DNA of 53,466 nucleotides, from NCBI RefSeq assembly GCF_001431505.1, contig NZ_LDJP01000015.1, forward strand, positions 1 to 53,466. Direction: 5' to 3'. Source of the stretch: Stenotrophomonas daejeonensis. GTDB lineage: Bacteria; Pseudomonadota; Gammaproteobacteria; Xanthomonadales; Xanthomonadaceae. Numbering within the stretch: the first letter of the stretch is position 1; every line of letters starts with the position of its first letter. Below, piece by piece: positions 1-9,734 of the stretch. Both the position numbers and the translations under genes were made by a program. The notes under the pieces were generated by a model, which saw only the letters and a program-made list of their open reading frames with translations, was not told the origin of the DNA and did no database searches.

Positions 1-1437
<1,437 letters not shown>

Positions 1438-1438
1438 G

Positions 1439-2614
<1,176 letters not shown>

Positions 2615-2836
2615 GGGAATCTCACTTTGGCTACCGAGGGGGCTCCGAAGCCACGCCTGCGCTCACGGCAAAAACCGGTTGCAAAAAAGCGCGGACGGCG
2701 GTGTTAAACCGGTCCGGCTGACGTGATTCGGCGAGCGGGAATTGTAAAGGCAACGGCGGCCCCTGCGCCAGCGCCGCAATGCGGCGCATTCACTTCGTCA
2801 TGCAACCATTTGAACCCGCGGGGGACGGCCGGCCGC

Positions 2837-3556
2837 TCAGGCGCCGACCAGGTCGCGCACCCGGTAGCGGCCGGGCGCACGGCCGGAGAGCTGGCGGGCC
2901 ACGTGCAGCGCGCCGCGGGCGAAGATGTCGCGGTTGCTGGCGCGGTGGACCAGCTCCACCCGCTCGCCCAACCCGCTGAACTGGACGAAATGCTCGCCGA
3001 TGATGTCGCCGGCGCGCAGGCTGGCGTAGCGCGGCTCGGCCCCGCCCTGCACCGCCGATTCGCCGAGGGTCAGCGCGGTGCCCGAAGGCGCGTCCTTCTT
3101 GTGCACGTGGTGCGATTCGACGATGTCGCAATCCCAGCCCGGCAGGCTGGCGGCCGCGCGTTCGACCAGCTCGGCCAGTACCGCCACGCCGAGGCTGAAG
3201 TTGGTCGCCCACACCAGCGGGATGCCGGCCGCCGCCGCGTCCAGCGCCGCCTGTCGGGAGGCGTCGATGCCGGTCGTGCCGGAGACGAAGCCGGCGCCGC
3301 GCGCCACGCACAACGCCAGCACCGGGTCGAAACCTTCCGGCAGGCTGAAATCGATGGCGACGTCGAACGGCGGCACGCCGGACAATTCGCTGGCGGCGAA
3401 ATGCGGCACGCCGTCGATCACGCGCTGCGCGGGCGGCCTGCGCACCACCGCGGCCACCACCTGCAGCGACGGGTCTTCGGCCGCCAGCCGCAGCAGGGCC
3501 TGGCCCATGCGGCCGGAAGCACCGTGGATCAACAAACGCGTGGGGGTCTCGTCCAT
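2837..3556 (-). CDS. dapB: 4-hydroxy-tetrahydrodipicolinate reductase
   Basis: DapB reduces 4-hydroxy-tetrahydrodipicolinate with NAD(P)H in the diaminopimelate/lysine pathway. The 239-residue protein shows the dinucleotide-binding loop GASGRMG at residues 12-18 and the family signature around HKKDAPSGTAL, which holds the substrate-binding Lys. The frame stays open upstream to 3622, but those codons run into a REP palindrome, so the ATG at 3556 (MDETPTRLLIHG) is chosen. It is slightly shorter than E. coli DapB (273), as is usual in Xanthomonadales. It is followed by carA on the same strand after about 220 bases. Confidence 0.96.
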   Translation of the reverse strand: MDETPTRLLIHGASGRMGQALLRLAAEDPSLQVVAAVVRRPPAQRVIDGVPHFAASELSGVPPFDVAIDFSLPEGFDPVLALCVARGAGFVSGTTGIDASRQAALDAAAAGIPLVWATNFSLGVAVLAELVERAAASLPGWDCDIVESHHVHKKDAPSGTALTLGESAVQGGAEPRYASLRAGDIIGEHFVQFSGLGERVELVHRASNRDIFARGALHVARQLSGRAPGRYRVRDLVGA

Positions 3557-3592
3557 GCCCGGAACGCTACGTTCAAGCGCGCTGGAAAACAA

Positions 3593-3677
3593 GTAGTGCC
3601 GGCCGTTGGCCGGCATCCGCAAGGATGTCGGAAAGAAGGCCGGATATGCGGGGTTGCCGGCCAGCGGCCGGCACTAC
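3593..3677. repeat. REP doublet, family B (GTAG-TGCCGGCC type)
   Basis: Two inverted GTAG-headed hairpins face each other: GTAGTGCCGGCCGTTGGCCG at the left and its complement ending in GCACTAC at the right. This is the layout of REP/BIME doublets mobilised in trans by RAYT transposases. It lies just upstream of dapB. Related copies are at 17966-18014 and 22252-22325. Confidence 0.8.
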
Positions 3678-3697
3678 CGGGGCTTCGGTCCGCAGCC

Positions 3698-3762
3698 GTA
3701 GGCCGGGGTTACATCCCCGGCGCTTTGGATTCCCGCCGTCGGGGGGCGTAGCCCCGACCTGC
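3698..3762. repeat. REP doublet, family A (GTAGGTCGGGGC type)
   Basis: The left half is GTAGGCCGGGGTTACATCCC and the right half is the inverted GGCGTAGCCCCGACCTGC. It is a slightly diverged copy of the family A doublet, placed back to back with the family B doublet just upstream. Both occupy the gap between dapB and the feo operon. Better-preserved family A copies are at 8003, 19423, 22160 and 28457. Confidence 0.75.
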
Positions 3763-3794
3763 CCATCGACGAGCCGCCGCCACGTCCCTCGGCG

Positions 3795-4049
3795 TCAATG
3801 CTGCTTGGGTGGACTCGGCCCGCAGCCGTCGCAGCCGCCGCAGGTGCTGTCGCCGCCCGATGCCGGCGGTGCCAGCCGCTGCCCAAGCGCCTGCAGGCGC
3901 GGCGAGCGCTGCGGTTTCAGCAGCCACAGCGCCAGCCTGCCGCGCAGGCGCCGCACCACACCGGGGAACTGCTTCTTCAGCACCACCCACGCACTGACCA
4001 GCACGGCCAGCGCGATGATCGCGTACTGCAGCAGCAGCCCCCGCTGCAT
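3795..4049 (-). CDS. FeoB-associated Cys-rich membrane peptide
   Basis: This is an 84-residue protein with one membrane segment (about residues 7-25, LLQYAIIALAVLVSAWVV), then a basic region and a C-terminal Cys cluster: C70, C73 and C76 in TCGGCDGCG. Its ATG overlaps the feoB stop by one base, so it is the third gene of the feo operon, where E. coli encodes FeoC. Small membrane proteins with CxxCxxC tails are a known companion family of FeoB in Proteobacteria. An iron-sensing or iron-handling role is inferred from the cysteines and context only. No helix-turn-helix of classical FeoC is visible. Confidence 0.82.
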   Translation of the reverse strand: MQRGLLLQYAIIALAVLVSAWVVLKKQFPGVVRRLRGRLALWLLKPQRSPRLQALGQRLAPPASGGDSTCGGCDGCGPSPPKQH

Positions 4050-5911
4050 CAGCCGCCTCCCAGCGCCACGGTCACCTGGTAGGTCACCAGCGAGGCCAGC
4101 CACGCCGCGGCGAACAGGTAGAAGGTGGCGAACGCCATCTGCTTCCACGAGTTGGTTTCGCGCTTGATGGTCGCCAACGTCGAGATGCACATCGGCGCGT
4201 AGATGTACCAGACCAGCAGCGACAGCGCGGTGGCCAGCGACCAGCCGTCGCTGATCAGCGGGGTCAGCGCCTGGGTGGCGGCATCGTCGTCGGCCGCCGA
4301 CAGCGCGTACACCGTCGCCAGCGAGGCCACCGCCACTTCACGCGCGGCCAGACCGGGGATCAGCGCGATGCAGATCTGCCAGTTGAAGCCCAGCGGCGCG
4401 AAGAACACCGCCATCGCATGGCCGATCTGGCCGGCGAAGCTGTAGTCGATGGCCGGCAGCGTCGCGCTCTCCGGCGCGCCGGGGAACGACAGCAGGAACC
4501 ACAGCAGGATGGTCAGCGCCAGGATGATGCCGCCCACGCGCTTGAGGAAGATCATGCCGCGCTCGTACAGGCCCACGGCCAGGTCGCGCGGGTGCGGCAG
4601 GCGGTAGGACGGCAGCTCCAGCAGCAGCGGGTGCTCGCTCTTGTCGCGGCGGAACTTCTTCATCGTCCACGACATCGCCAGCGCGCTGACGATGCCGGCC
4701 ACGTACAGCCCGAACAGCACCAGCCCCTGCTGGTTGAACACGCCCCACACGGTCTTTTCCGGGATGAACGCGCCGATCAGCAGCGCATACACCGGCAGCC
4801 GCGCCGAACAGGTCATCAACGGCGCGACCAGGATCGTCGCCAGCCGGTCGCGCGGGTCCTGGATGCTGCGGGTGGACATGATGCCCGGCACCGCGCAGGC
4901 GAAGCTGGACAGCAGCGGGATGAACGAGCGCCCGGACAGGCCGGCGGCGGCCATCATCCTGTCCAGCAGGAACGCCGCGCGCGGCAGGTAGCCGGACTCC
5001 TCCAGCGCGAGGATGAAGAAGAACAGGATCAGGATCTGCGGCAGGAACACCACCACCCCGCCGACGCCGGCGATGATGCCGTCGGTGAGCAGGCTGGCCA
5101 GCGGCCCTTCCGGCAGGTGTTCGCCGACCATTTCGCCCAGCCAGCCGAACGCGGCCTCGATGCCGTCCATCAGCGGCGTGGCCCAGGCGTAGACCGCCTG
5201 GAAGATCAGGAACATCACCACCGCCAGGGTCAGCAGCCCGAACACCGGGTGCAGCAGCCAGCGGTCCAGCGCATCGTCGATCTTCGCCGTGCGGCTGGGC
5301 ATCTTCACCGCGCTGGCGAGGATGTCGCGCACCTGCGCATGGTGGTCGGCGCCGGCCTCCACCGCCGGCGGTTGCATCGACGCCGGCTGCGGCATCAGCG
5401 CGTCGATGCGCCTGACCAGTTCGTTGGCGCCGTTGTAGCGCACCGCCACGGTTTCCACCACGGGCACGCCGAGCGCCTGTTCCAGCGCCGCCACGTCGAT
5501 CTCGATGCCGCGGCGGCGCGCGGCGTCGACCATGTTCAGCGCCACGATCATTGGTTTTCCCAGCTCGCGCACTTCCAGCGCGAAACGCAGGTGCAGGCGC
5601 AGGTTGGTGGCGTCGATCACGCACACCAGCGCGTCCGGCGCGGCCTCGCCGGGGTAGAAGCCGCGGCACAGGTCGCGGGTGATGGCCTCGTCGAGGCTGG
5701 CCGGCTGCAGGCTGTAGGCGCCCGGCAGGTCGAGCACCGCGTATTCGCGGCCGGACGGCCCGCGCATGCGCCCTTCCTTGCGCTCCACGGTCACGCCGGC
5801 GTAGTTGGCCACCTTCTGGCGGCTGCCGGTGAGCTGGTTGAACAGCGCGGTCTTGCCGCAGTTCGGGTTGCCGACCAGGGCCAGCCGGGTCACCGCCGTC
5901 GCCGCGTTCAT
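4049..5911 (-). CDS. feoB: Ferrous iron transporter FeoB
   Basis: FeoB imports Fe(II) across the inner membrane. The 620-residue protein has an N-terminal G-domain with G1 GNPNCGKT (residues 14-21), G3 DLPG and G4 NMVD, a helical GDI-like region, then a multi-spanning membrane domain with two Gate motifs around SFACAVPGIMSTR and LAAREVAVASLATVYA. The length matches the shorter FeoB of Xanthomonadales (E. coli FeoB is 773). Its start overlaps the feoA stop by four bases (ATGA), and a Cys-rich peptide gene follows at its stop, forming an feoA-feoB-peptide operon. Confidence 0.97.
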   Translation of the reverse strand: MNAATAVTRLALVGNPNCGKTALFNQLTGSRQKVANYAGVTVERKEGRMRGPSGREYAVLDLPGAYSLQPASLDEAITRDLCRGFYPGEAAPDALVCVIDATNLRLHLRFALEVRELGKPMIVALNMVDAARRRGIEIDVAALEQALGVPVVETVAVRYNGANELVRRIDALMPQPASMQPPAVEAGADHHAQVRDILASAVKMPSRTAKIDDALDRWLLHPVFGLLTLAVVMFLIFQAVYAWATPLMDGIEAAFGWLGEMVGEHLPEGPLASLLTDGIIAGVGGVVVFLPQILILFFFILALEESGYLPRAAFLLDRMMAAAGLSGRSFIPLLSSFACAVPGIMSTRSIQDPRDRLATILVAPLMTCSARLPVYALLIGAFIPEKTVWGVFNQQGLVLFGLYVAGIVSALAMSWTMKKFRRDKSEHPLLLELPSYRLPHPRDLAVGLYERGMIFLKRVGGIILALTILLWFLLSFPGAPESATLPAIDYSFAGQIGHAMAVFFAPLGFNWQICIALIPGLAAREVAVASLATVYALSAADDDAATQALTPLISDGWSLATALSLLVWYIYAPMCISTLATIKRETNSWKQMAFATFYLFAAAWLASLVTYQVTVALGGG

Positions 5912-6168
5912 GCCGTGCCTCCGTTGCGTACCCGGATGCGCGCGGCCTCGCTGCGCCGGAGCGCGAAACGGGTGAAGCCGACCTGCACCAGCAGCGGTTC
6001 GCCGCCGAGCGGCCCCCGGGCCACCATGCGCACGTCCTCGCCACCGACGAAACCCAATTCGCGCAACCGCCGGGCGATCGCATCATTGGCATGCATGTCC
6101 TGCACTTCTTCCACCTGCGCGGCGGCGTGCAGCGGCAAATCCGACAACGTCACTGGATGGGCGCTCAT
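5908..6168 (-). CDS. feoA: FeoA, SH3-like partner of FeoB
   Basis: FeoA is a small cytoplasmic protein needed for FeoB-dependent ferrous iron uptake. From the ATG at 6168 it has 86 residues (MSAHPVTLSDLPLHAAAQVE...), with the family pattern ARRLRELGFVGGEDVRMVARGP followed by the GGEPLLVQVGFTRFALRRSEAARI strand region. An upstream in-frame TTG at 6180 exists, but the ATG is preferred. The stop overlaps feoB by four bases. It is the first gene of the operon, and the AT-rich stretch just upstream (6171-6200) is where its promoter and any metal-dependent operator must lie. Confidence 0.93.
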   Translation of the reverse strand: MSAHPVTLSDLPLHAAAQVEEVQDMHANDAIARRLRELGFVGGEDVRMVARGPLGGEPLLVQVGFTRFALRRSEAARIRVRNGGTA

Positions 6169-6170
6169 GT

Positions 6171-6197
6171 TGCTAATCAAGAATGGTTATCAATAGT
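6171..6197 (-). promoter_or_regulatory. AT-rich operator-like stretch upstream of feoA
   Basis: In a GC-rich window this short segment is conspicuously AT-rich and on the minus strand contains ATTGATAACCATTCTTGATT. It has Fur-like NATAAT/GATAA elements and one TTGAT half-site, but matches neither a full 19-bp Fur box nor a full FNR box. The position directly before feoA makes iron or oxygen control likely. Which factor binds is not resolved from the sequence. Confidence 0.3.
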
Positions 6198-6248
6198 ACC
6201 ATCGCCGCGCCGCGTCATGGCGCCCGCCGGCCGCCCCGCTATCATTCG

Positions 6249-6259
6249 TTGCATTGCAA
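6249..6259 (+). promoter_or_regulatory. Palindromic operator candidate upstream of liuC
   Basis: TTGCATTGCAA is a perfect 5+1+5 palindrome ending 20 bases before the liuC ATG. A single short palindrome can occur by chance, but its place in the promoter region of a catabolic operon makes it a candidate repressor or activator site. No regulator gene of the Liu type lies in the window. Confidence 0.3.
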
Positions 6260-6279
6260 ACAATCCGCGGAACTGCCTG

Positions 6280-7071
6280 ATGAGCAATGCCTTGCGCGTG
6301 GACCACGACGGTGCGGTGGCCACGCTGCGCCTGAACCGGCCCGAGCTGCACAACGCCTTCGACGCCGGCCTGATCGCCAGCCTGACCGCCACCCTCGAAG
6401 CACTGGGCGCCGACCCGGCGGTGCGTGTGGTGGTGCTGGCCGGCGAAGGCCCCTCGTTCTCGGCCGGCGCCGACCTGCAATGGATGCGGGCAATGGCCAA
6501 CGCCTCGCAGGAGGAGAACCGCCAGGACGCCCTCGCCCTTGCCCGGCTGATGCGCACCCTGGACGAATTGCCCAAGCCGACCCTCGCCCGCGTGCACGGC
6601 GCCGCGTTCGGCGGCGGCGTCGGGCTGGTGGCCTGCTGCGACATCGCCATCGCCGCCGAGGGCGCGCGCTTCGGGTTGACCGAAAGCCGCCTCGGCCTGC
6701 TGCCGGCGGTGATCTCGCCCTACGTCATCGCCGCCATCGGCCCGCGCCAGGCCCGGCGCTGGTTCGCCAGCGGCGAGCATTTCGACGCCGCCACCGCGCA
6801 GCGGATCGGGCTGGTGCACCAGGTGGTGGCCGCCGATGCGCTGGACGCGGCGGTGCAGGCGCAGCTGGCGCTGCTCGGCAAGGCCGGCCCGGTCGCCACG
6901 GCTTCGGCCAAGGCGCTGGTGCGTGACGTACTGGCGCTTGGTGCCGACCGCGATGCGCTGGACGGCGCCAACGCCGGCTTGATCGCCGCCCTGCGCGCTT
7001 CCGACGAGGGCCGCGAGGGTCTGTCGGCCTTCCTCGAAAAGCGCGCACCGCGCTGGATGGCGGCGCACTGA
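6280..7071 (+). CDS. liuC: Methylglutaconyl-CoA hydratase (enoyl-CoA hydratase family)
   Basis: This 263-residue crotonase-fold protein most likely hydrates 3-methylglutaconyl-CoA to HMG-CoA in leucine/isovalerate breakdown. Visible features are the oxyanion-hole segments FSAGADLQWM and GAAFGGGVGLVACCD, the latter followed by FGLTESRLGLLPAVISPYV, typical of the LiuC/GnyH branch. The substrate is assigned mainly from the next gene, HMG-CoA lyase, whose ATG starts one base after this stop. The ATG at 6280 gives the normal family N-terminus (MSNALRVDHDGAVATLRLNR). The carboxylase and isovaleryl-CoA dehydrogenase genes of the full pathway are not in the window. Confidence 0.88.
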   Translation: MSNALRVDHDGAVATLRLNRPELHNAFDAGLIASLTATLEALGADPAVRVVVLAGEGPSFSAGADLQWMRAMANASQEENRQDALALARLMRTLDELPKPTLARVHGAAFGGGVGLVACCDIAIAAEGARFGLTESRLGLLPAVISPYVIAAIGPRQARRWFASGEHFDAATAQRIGLVHQVVAADALDAAVQAQLALLGKAGPVATASAKALVRDVLALGADRDALDGANAGLIAALRASDEGREGLSAFLEKRAPRWMAAH

Positions 7072-7072
7072 C

Positions 7073-7963
7073 ATGAGCGATTTCGTCCGCATTGTCGAGG
7101 TCGGCCCGCGCGACGGCCTGCAGAACGAGAAGCAGCAGGTCGCCACCGCCGACAAGATCACGCTGATCGACCGCCTCTCGGCCACCGGCCTGCGCAGCAT
7201 CGAGGCCACCAGCTTCGTCAGCCCGAAATGGGTGCCGCAACTGGCCGACGCTGCCGAGGTCATGGCCGGCATCACCCGCCGCCCCGGCATCGCCTACCCG
7301 GTGCTGGTGCCCAACGAACAGGGCTACGCGCGCGCGGCGGCGGCCGGCGCCGACGAAGTGGCGGTATTCACCGCCGCCTCCGAGCAGTTCAACCGCACCA
7401 ATACCAATGCCGGCATCGACGAATCGCTGCAGCGCTTCGCGCCGGTGCTGGAACGCGCCAAGGCCGATGGTGTCAAGGTGCGCGGCTATGTCTCCACCGT
7501 GCTGGGCTGCCCCTATCAGGGCGAGGTGCCGCTGGCCGACGTGGTGCGGGTGGCGCGTGCGCTGCATGAAAGCGGCTGCTACGAGATTTCGCTGGGCGAC
7601 ACCATCGGCGTCGGCACGCCGCTGAAGGCGCGCGCGATGCTGCGCGCGGTCGCCGCGGAAGTGCCGATGGCGGCGCTGGCGGTGCATTTCCACGACACCT
7701 GGGGGCAGGCGCTGGCGAACATCGCCGCCTGCCTGGAGGAAGGCGTGCGCGTTGTGGACTCGGCAGTTGGCGGCACCGGCGGTTGTCCGTATGCACGCGG
7801 CGCCAGTGGCAACGTTGCCAGCGAGGACGTGGTCTACATGCTGCATGGCATGGGCATGGACACCGGCATCGACCTGCCGGCGCTGGCGGAAACCGGGCGT
7901 TGGCTGGCCGCGGTGCTGGGGCGCGACAACGGCAGCAAGGTCGGCAAGGCGATGGCGGGGTGA
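7073..7963 (+). CDS. liuE: Hydroxymethylglutaryl-CoA lyase
   Basis: The enzyme splits HMG-CoA to acetyl-CoA and acetoacetate, the last step of leucine catabolism. The 296-residue TIM-barrel protein has VGPRDGLQNE at residues 11-20 (catalytic Arg and metal-binding Asp), the HFHDTWG metal-binding strand, and the lyase signature VGGTGGCPYARGASGNVASED with its active-site Cys. It begins one base after liuC, so the pair is co-transcribed and translationally coupled. A REP doublet follows the stop. Confidence 0.95.
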   Translation: MSDFVRIVEVGPRDGLQNEKQQVATADKITLIDRLSATGLRSIEATSFVSPKWVPQLADAAEVMAGITRRPGIAYPVLVPNEQGYARAAAAGADEVAVFTAASEQFNRTNTNAGIDESLQRFAPVLERAKADGVKVRGYVSTVLGCPYQGEVPLADVVRVARALHESGCYEISLGDTIGVGTPLKARAMLRAVAAEVPMAALAVHFHDTWGQALANIAACLEEGVRVVDSAVGGTGGCPYARGASGNVASEDVVYMLHGMGMDTGIDLPALAETGRWLAAVLGRDNGSKVGKAMAG

Positions 7964-8002
7964 CGTGTCCTCCCCATTGCCACGGGGAGGAGAAGGTTTC
8001 TG

Positions 8003-8066
8003 GTAGGTCGGGGCTACGCCCCGACGGCTGTATGCATGAAGCGTCGGGGGCGTAGCCCCGACCTAC
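8003..8066. repeat. REP doublet, family A
   Basis: GTAGGTCGGGGCTACGCCCC and its near-exact inverse ending GCCCCGACCTAC are separated by about 20 bases of variable sequence. This is a well-preserved copy of the doublet between liuE and the downstream SDR gene. It may act as a transcript 3'-end stabiliser. Confidence 0.85.
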
Positions 8067-8165
8067 GATCGGTAGCTCAGCATCACCGGCCCTCTCCGCG
8101 AAGGAGGGGGCTTTGAACCGCCATCGGCTAGAATTGCCGCTTTCATCCACCGCAGGATCGTCCCG

Positions 8166-8936
8166 ATGCAGTTGTCCTCCGTCCGCGCCGTCGTCACCGG
8201 CGGTGTCTCCGGCCTCGGCCTTGGCGTGGCCCGCTTCCTCGTCGCCAATGGCGGCAAGGTCGCGCTGTTCGACCTCAACGAGGAGAAAGGCACGGCCGCG
8301 GTGGCCGAACTTGGCACGGGCAATGCCCGCTACTTCACCACCAACGTCACCGACGAGGCCGGCGTGGCCGCCAACTTGGCCGCCGCGCGCGAGTTCCTCG
8401 GCGGGCTGAACATGGTGATGAACTGCGCCGGCATCCTCGGCGCCGGCCGCGTGCTCGGCCGCGAGGCACCGATGCCGCTGGCCAATTTCCAGACCACGGT
8501 GATGGTCAACCTGGTCGGCAGCTTCAACGTCGCCAAGGCCGCCGCCGACCTGATGCAGCACAACGAGGCCAACGCCGACGGCGAGCGCGGGGTGATCGTC
8601 AACACCGCCTCGGTCGCCGCCTACGAGGGCCAGATCGGCCAGGCCGCCTACTCTGCCTCCAAGGGCGGCGTGGTCGGCATGACCCTGCCGATGGCGCGCG
8701 AACTGGCGCGCTTCGGCATCCGCATGATGACCATTGCGCCGGGCGTGTTCTGGACGCCGATGGTGGACGGCATGCCGGCCAACGTGCAGGAGTCGCTGGC
8801 CGCCTCGATCCCGTTCCCGTCGCGGCTGGGCCAGCCGGAGGACTTCGCCATGCTGGTCGGCCACATCATCTCCAACCCCTACCTCAACGGCGAAACCATC
8901 CGCCTGGATGGCGCCGTGCGCCTGGCGCCCAAGTAA
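8166..8936 (+). CDS. SDR-family 3-hydroxyacyl-CoA dehydrogenase (HSD10-like)
   Basis: This 256-residue short-chain dehydrogenase/reductase has the NAD-binding TGGVSGLG loop near residue 12, NCAGI, and the catalytic Ser/Tyr/Lys in NTASVAAYEGQIGQAAYSASKGG. The overall pattern (APGVFWTPMVDGMPANVQ, FPSRLGQPEDFAMLV, LDGAVRLAPK) is that of 3-hydroxyacyl-CoA dehydrogenase type 2, which oxidises 2-methyl-3-hydroxybutyryl-CoA in isoleucine breakdown and other short 3-hydroxyacyl-CoAs. Its place behind liuC-liuE fits branched-chain amino acid catabolism, though a REP doublet and 200 bases separate them. The exact substrate is inferred. Confidence 0.88.
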   Translation: MQLSSVRAVVTGGVSGLGLGVARFLVANGGKVALFDLNEEKGTAAVAELGTGNARYFTTNVTDEAGVAANLAAAREFLGGLNMVMNCAGILGAGRVLGREAPMPLANFQTTVMVNLVGSFNVAKAAADLMQHNEANADGERGVIVNTASVAAYEGQIGQAAYSASKGGVVGMTLPMARELARFGIRMMTIAPGVFWTPMVDGMPANVQESLAASIPFPSRLGQPEDFAMLVGHIISNPYLNGETIRLDGAVRLAPK

Positions 8937-8944
8937 CCCACCCG

Positions 8945-8968
8945 CGGGCGCCCACAAGGCGCCCGTTT
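8945..8968 (+). terminator. Rho-independent terminator after the SDR gene
   Basis: CGGGCGCC - CACAA - GGCGCCCG forms a perfect 8-bp stem followed by TTT, nine bases after the stop codon. The T-tract is short, so efficiency is uncertain. Confidence 0.65.
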
Positions 8969-9002
8969 CAATTCACCCCTTACCCCAACCGACTTTCCAA
9001 GC

Positions 9003-9569
9003 ATGAAAGCCTCCGACATCAAGAAAGGCAACGTCGTCGAATACAACAACGGCGTCTACCAGATCCGCGACATCGAGCGCAGCTCGCCACAAGGCCGCGG
9101 CGGCAACGTCCGCTTCCGTTTCATCATGTACAGCGTGCCGGGCGGCAACAAGCTCGACGCCAGTTTCGACGCCGACGACAACCTGCCGGAAGTCGAGCTG
9201 CTGCGCCGCCAGTCCACCTTCTCGTACATGGACGGCGACGCCTTCGTGTTCATGGACGACGAGGACTACACCCCGTACACGCTGGACGCGGACGTGGTCG
9301 GCGATGACGCCGGCTACATCACCGAGGGCCTGGCCGGGATCTACGTGCAGGTGATCGACGAGCAGCCGGTGGCGATCCAGTTGCCGCAGCACGTCACCCT
9401 GGAAGTGGTCGAGACCCCGCCGGAGCTGAAGGGCGGCACCGCGACCAAGCGCCCGAAGCCGGCCAAGCTCAATACCGGCATCGAGATCATGGTCCCGGAA
9501 TACATCGCCAACGGCGAGCGCATCCTGGTCAACACCACCACCGGTGAGTTCGGCGGCCGCGCCGACTGA
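9003..9569 (+). CDS. efpL: Elongation factor P-like protein EfpL (YeiP)
   Basis: EfpL is an EF-P paralogue that relieves ribosome stalling at proline and some other motifs. The 188-residue protein has the three-domain EF-P layout and the typical C-terminus GEFGGRAD. The loop that reaches the peptidyl-transferase centre reads SSPQGRGGN with Arg32 at the tip, where EF-P proper has a modifiable Lys or Arg in a PGKG-like loop; this longer SP..RGG loop marks the YeiP subfamily. The region [23 protein letters not shown] also matches YeiP. It stands alone, with a terminator before it and a repeat after it. Confidence 0.93.
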   Translation: MKASDIKKGNVVEYNNGVYQIRDIERSSPQGRGGNVRFRFIMYSVPGGNKLDASFDADDNLPEVELLRRQSTFSYMDGDAFVFMDDEDYTPYTLDADVVGDDAGYITEGLAGIYVQVIDEQPVAIQLPQHVTLEVVETPPELKGGTATKRPKPAKLNTGIEIMVPEYIANGERILVNTTTGEFGGRAD

Positions 9570-9593
9570 TTTCCCGACGCAGGAAATCAAAGC

Positions 9594-9628
9594 CCCTCTC
9601 CCCTTGGGAGAGGGGTTGGGGAGAGGGT
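9594..9628. repeat. Imperfect CT/GA-rich palindromic repeat
   Basis: CCCCTCTCCCCTTGGGAGAGGGG is a hairpin followed by a TTGGGGAGAGGG tail. This is a familiar dispersed intergenic repeat form in Xanthomonadaceae and distinct from the GTAG REPs. It lies in the 165-base gap between efpL and the porin gene. Confidence 0.55.
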
Positions 9629-9734
9629 ACGGGCGAAGCCTCGTGCAGCCCGATATCACTCACCTGCTCGCCCCGGCCGGGGGAAGAAGGAAGGACAGGC
9701 TGAAGGATTGCCCTTGCCCAGCCGATAAGCCGGC

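Noticed and set aside
3556..3622. Longer DapB N-terminus (MRMPANGRHY...)
   Set aside because: These codons lie within and next to a REP element, and the family N-terminus begins at the ATG at 3556.
6171..6197. Full Fur box before feoA
   Set aside because: Only about half of the 19-bp consensus matches in any register; kept as an unresolved AT-rich operator candidate.
8003..8066. CRISPR-like repeats
   Set aside because: The GTAG palindromes are dispersed inverted pairs, not regularly spaced direct repeats with spacers.
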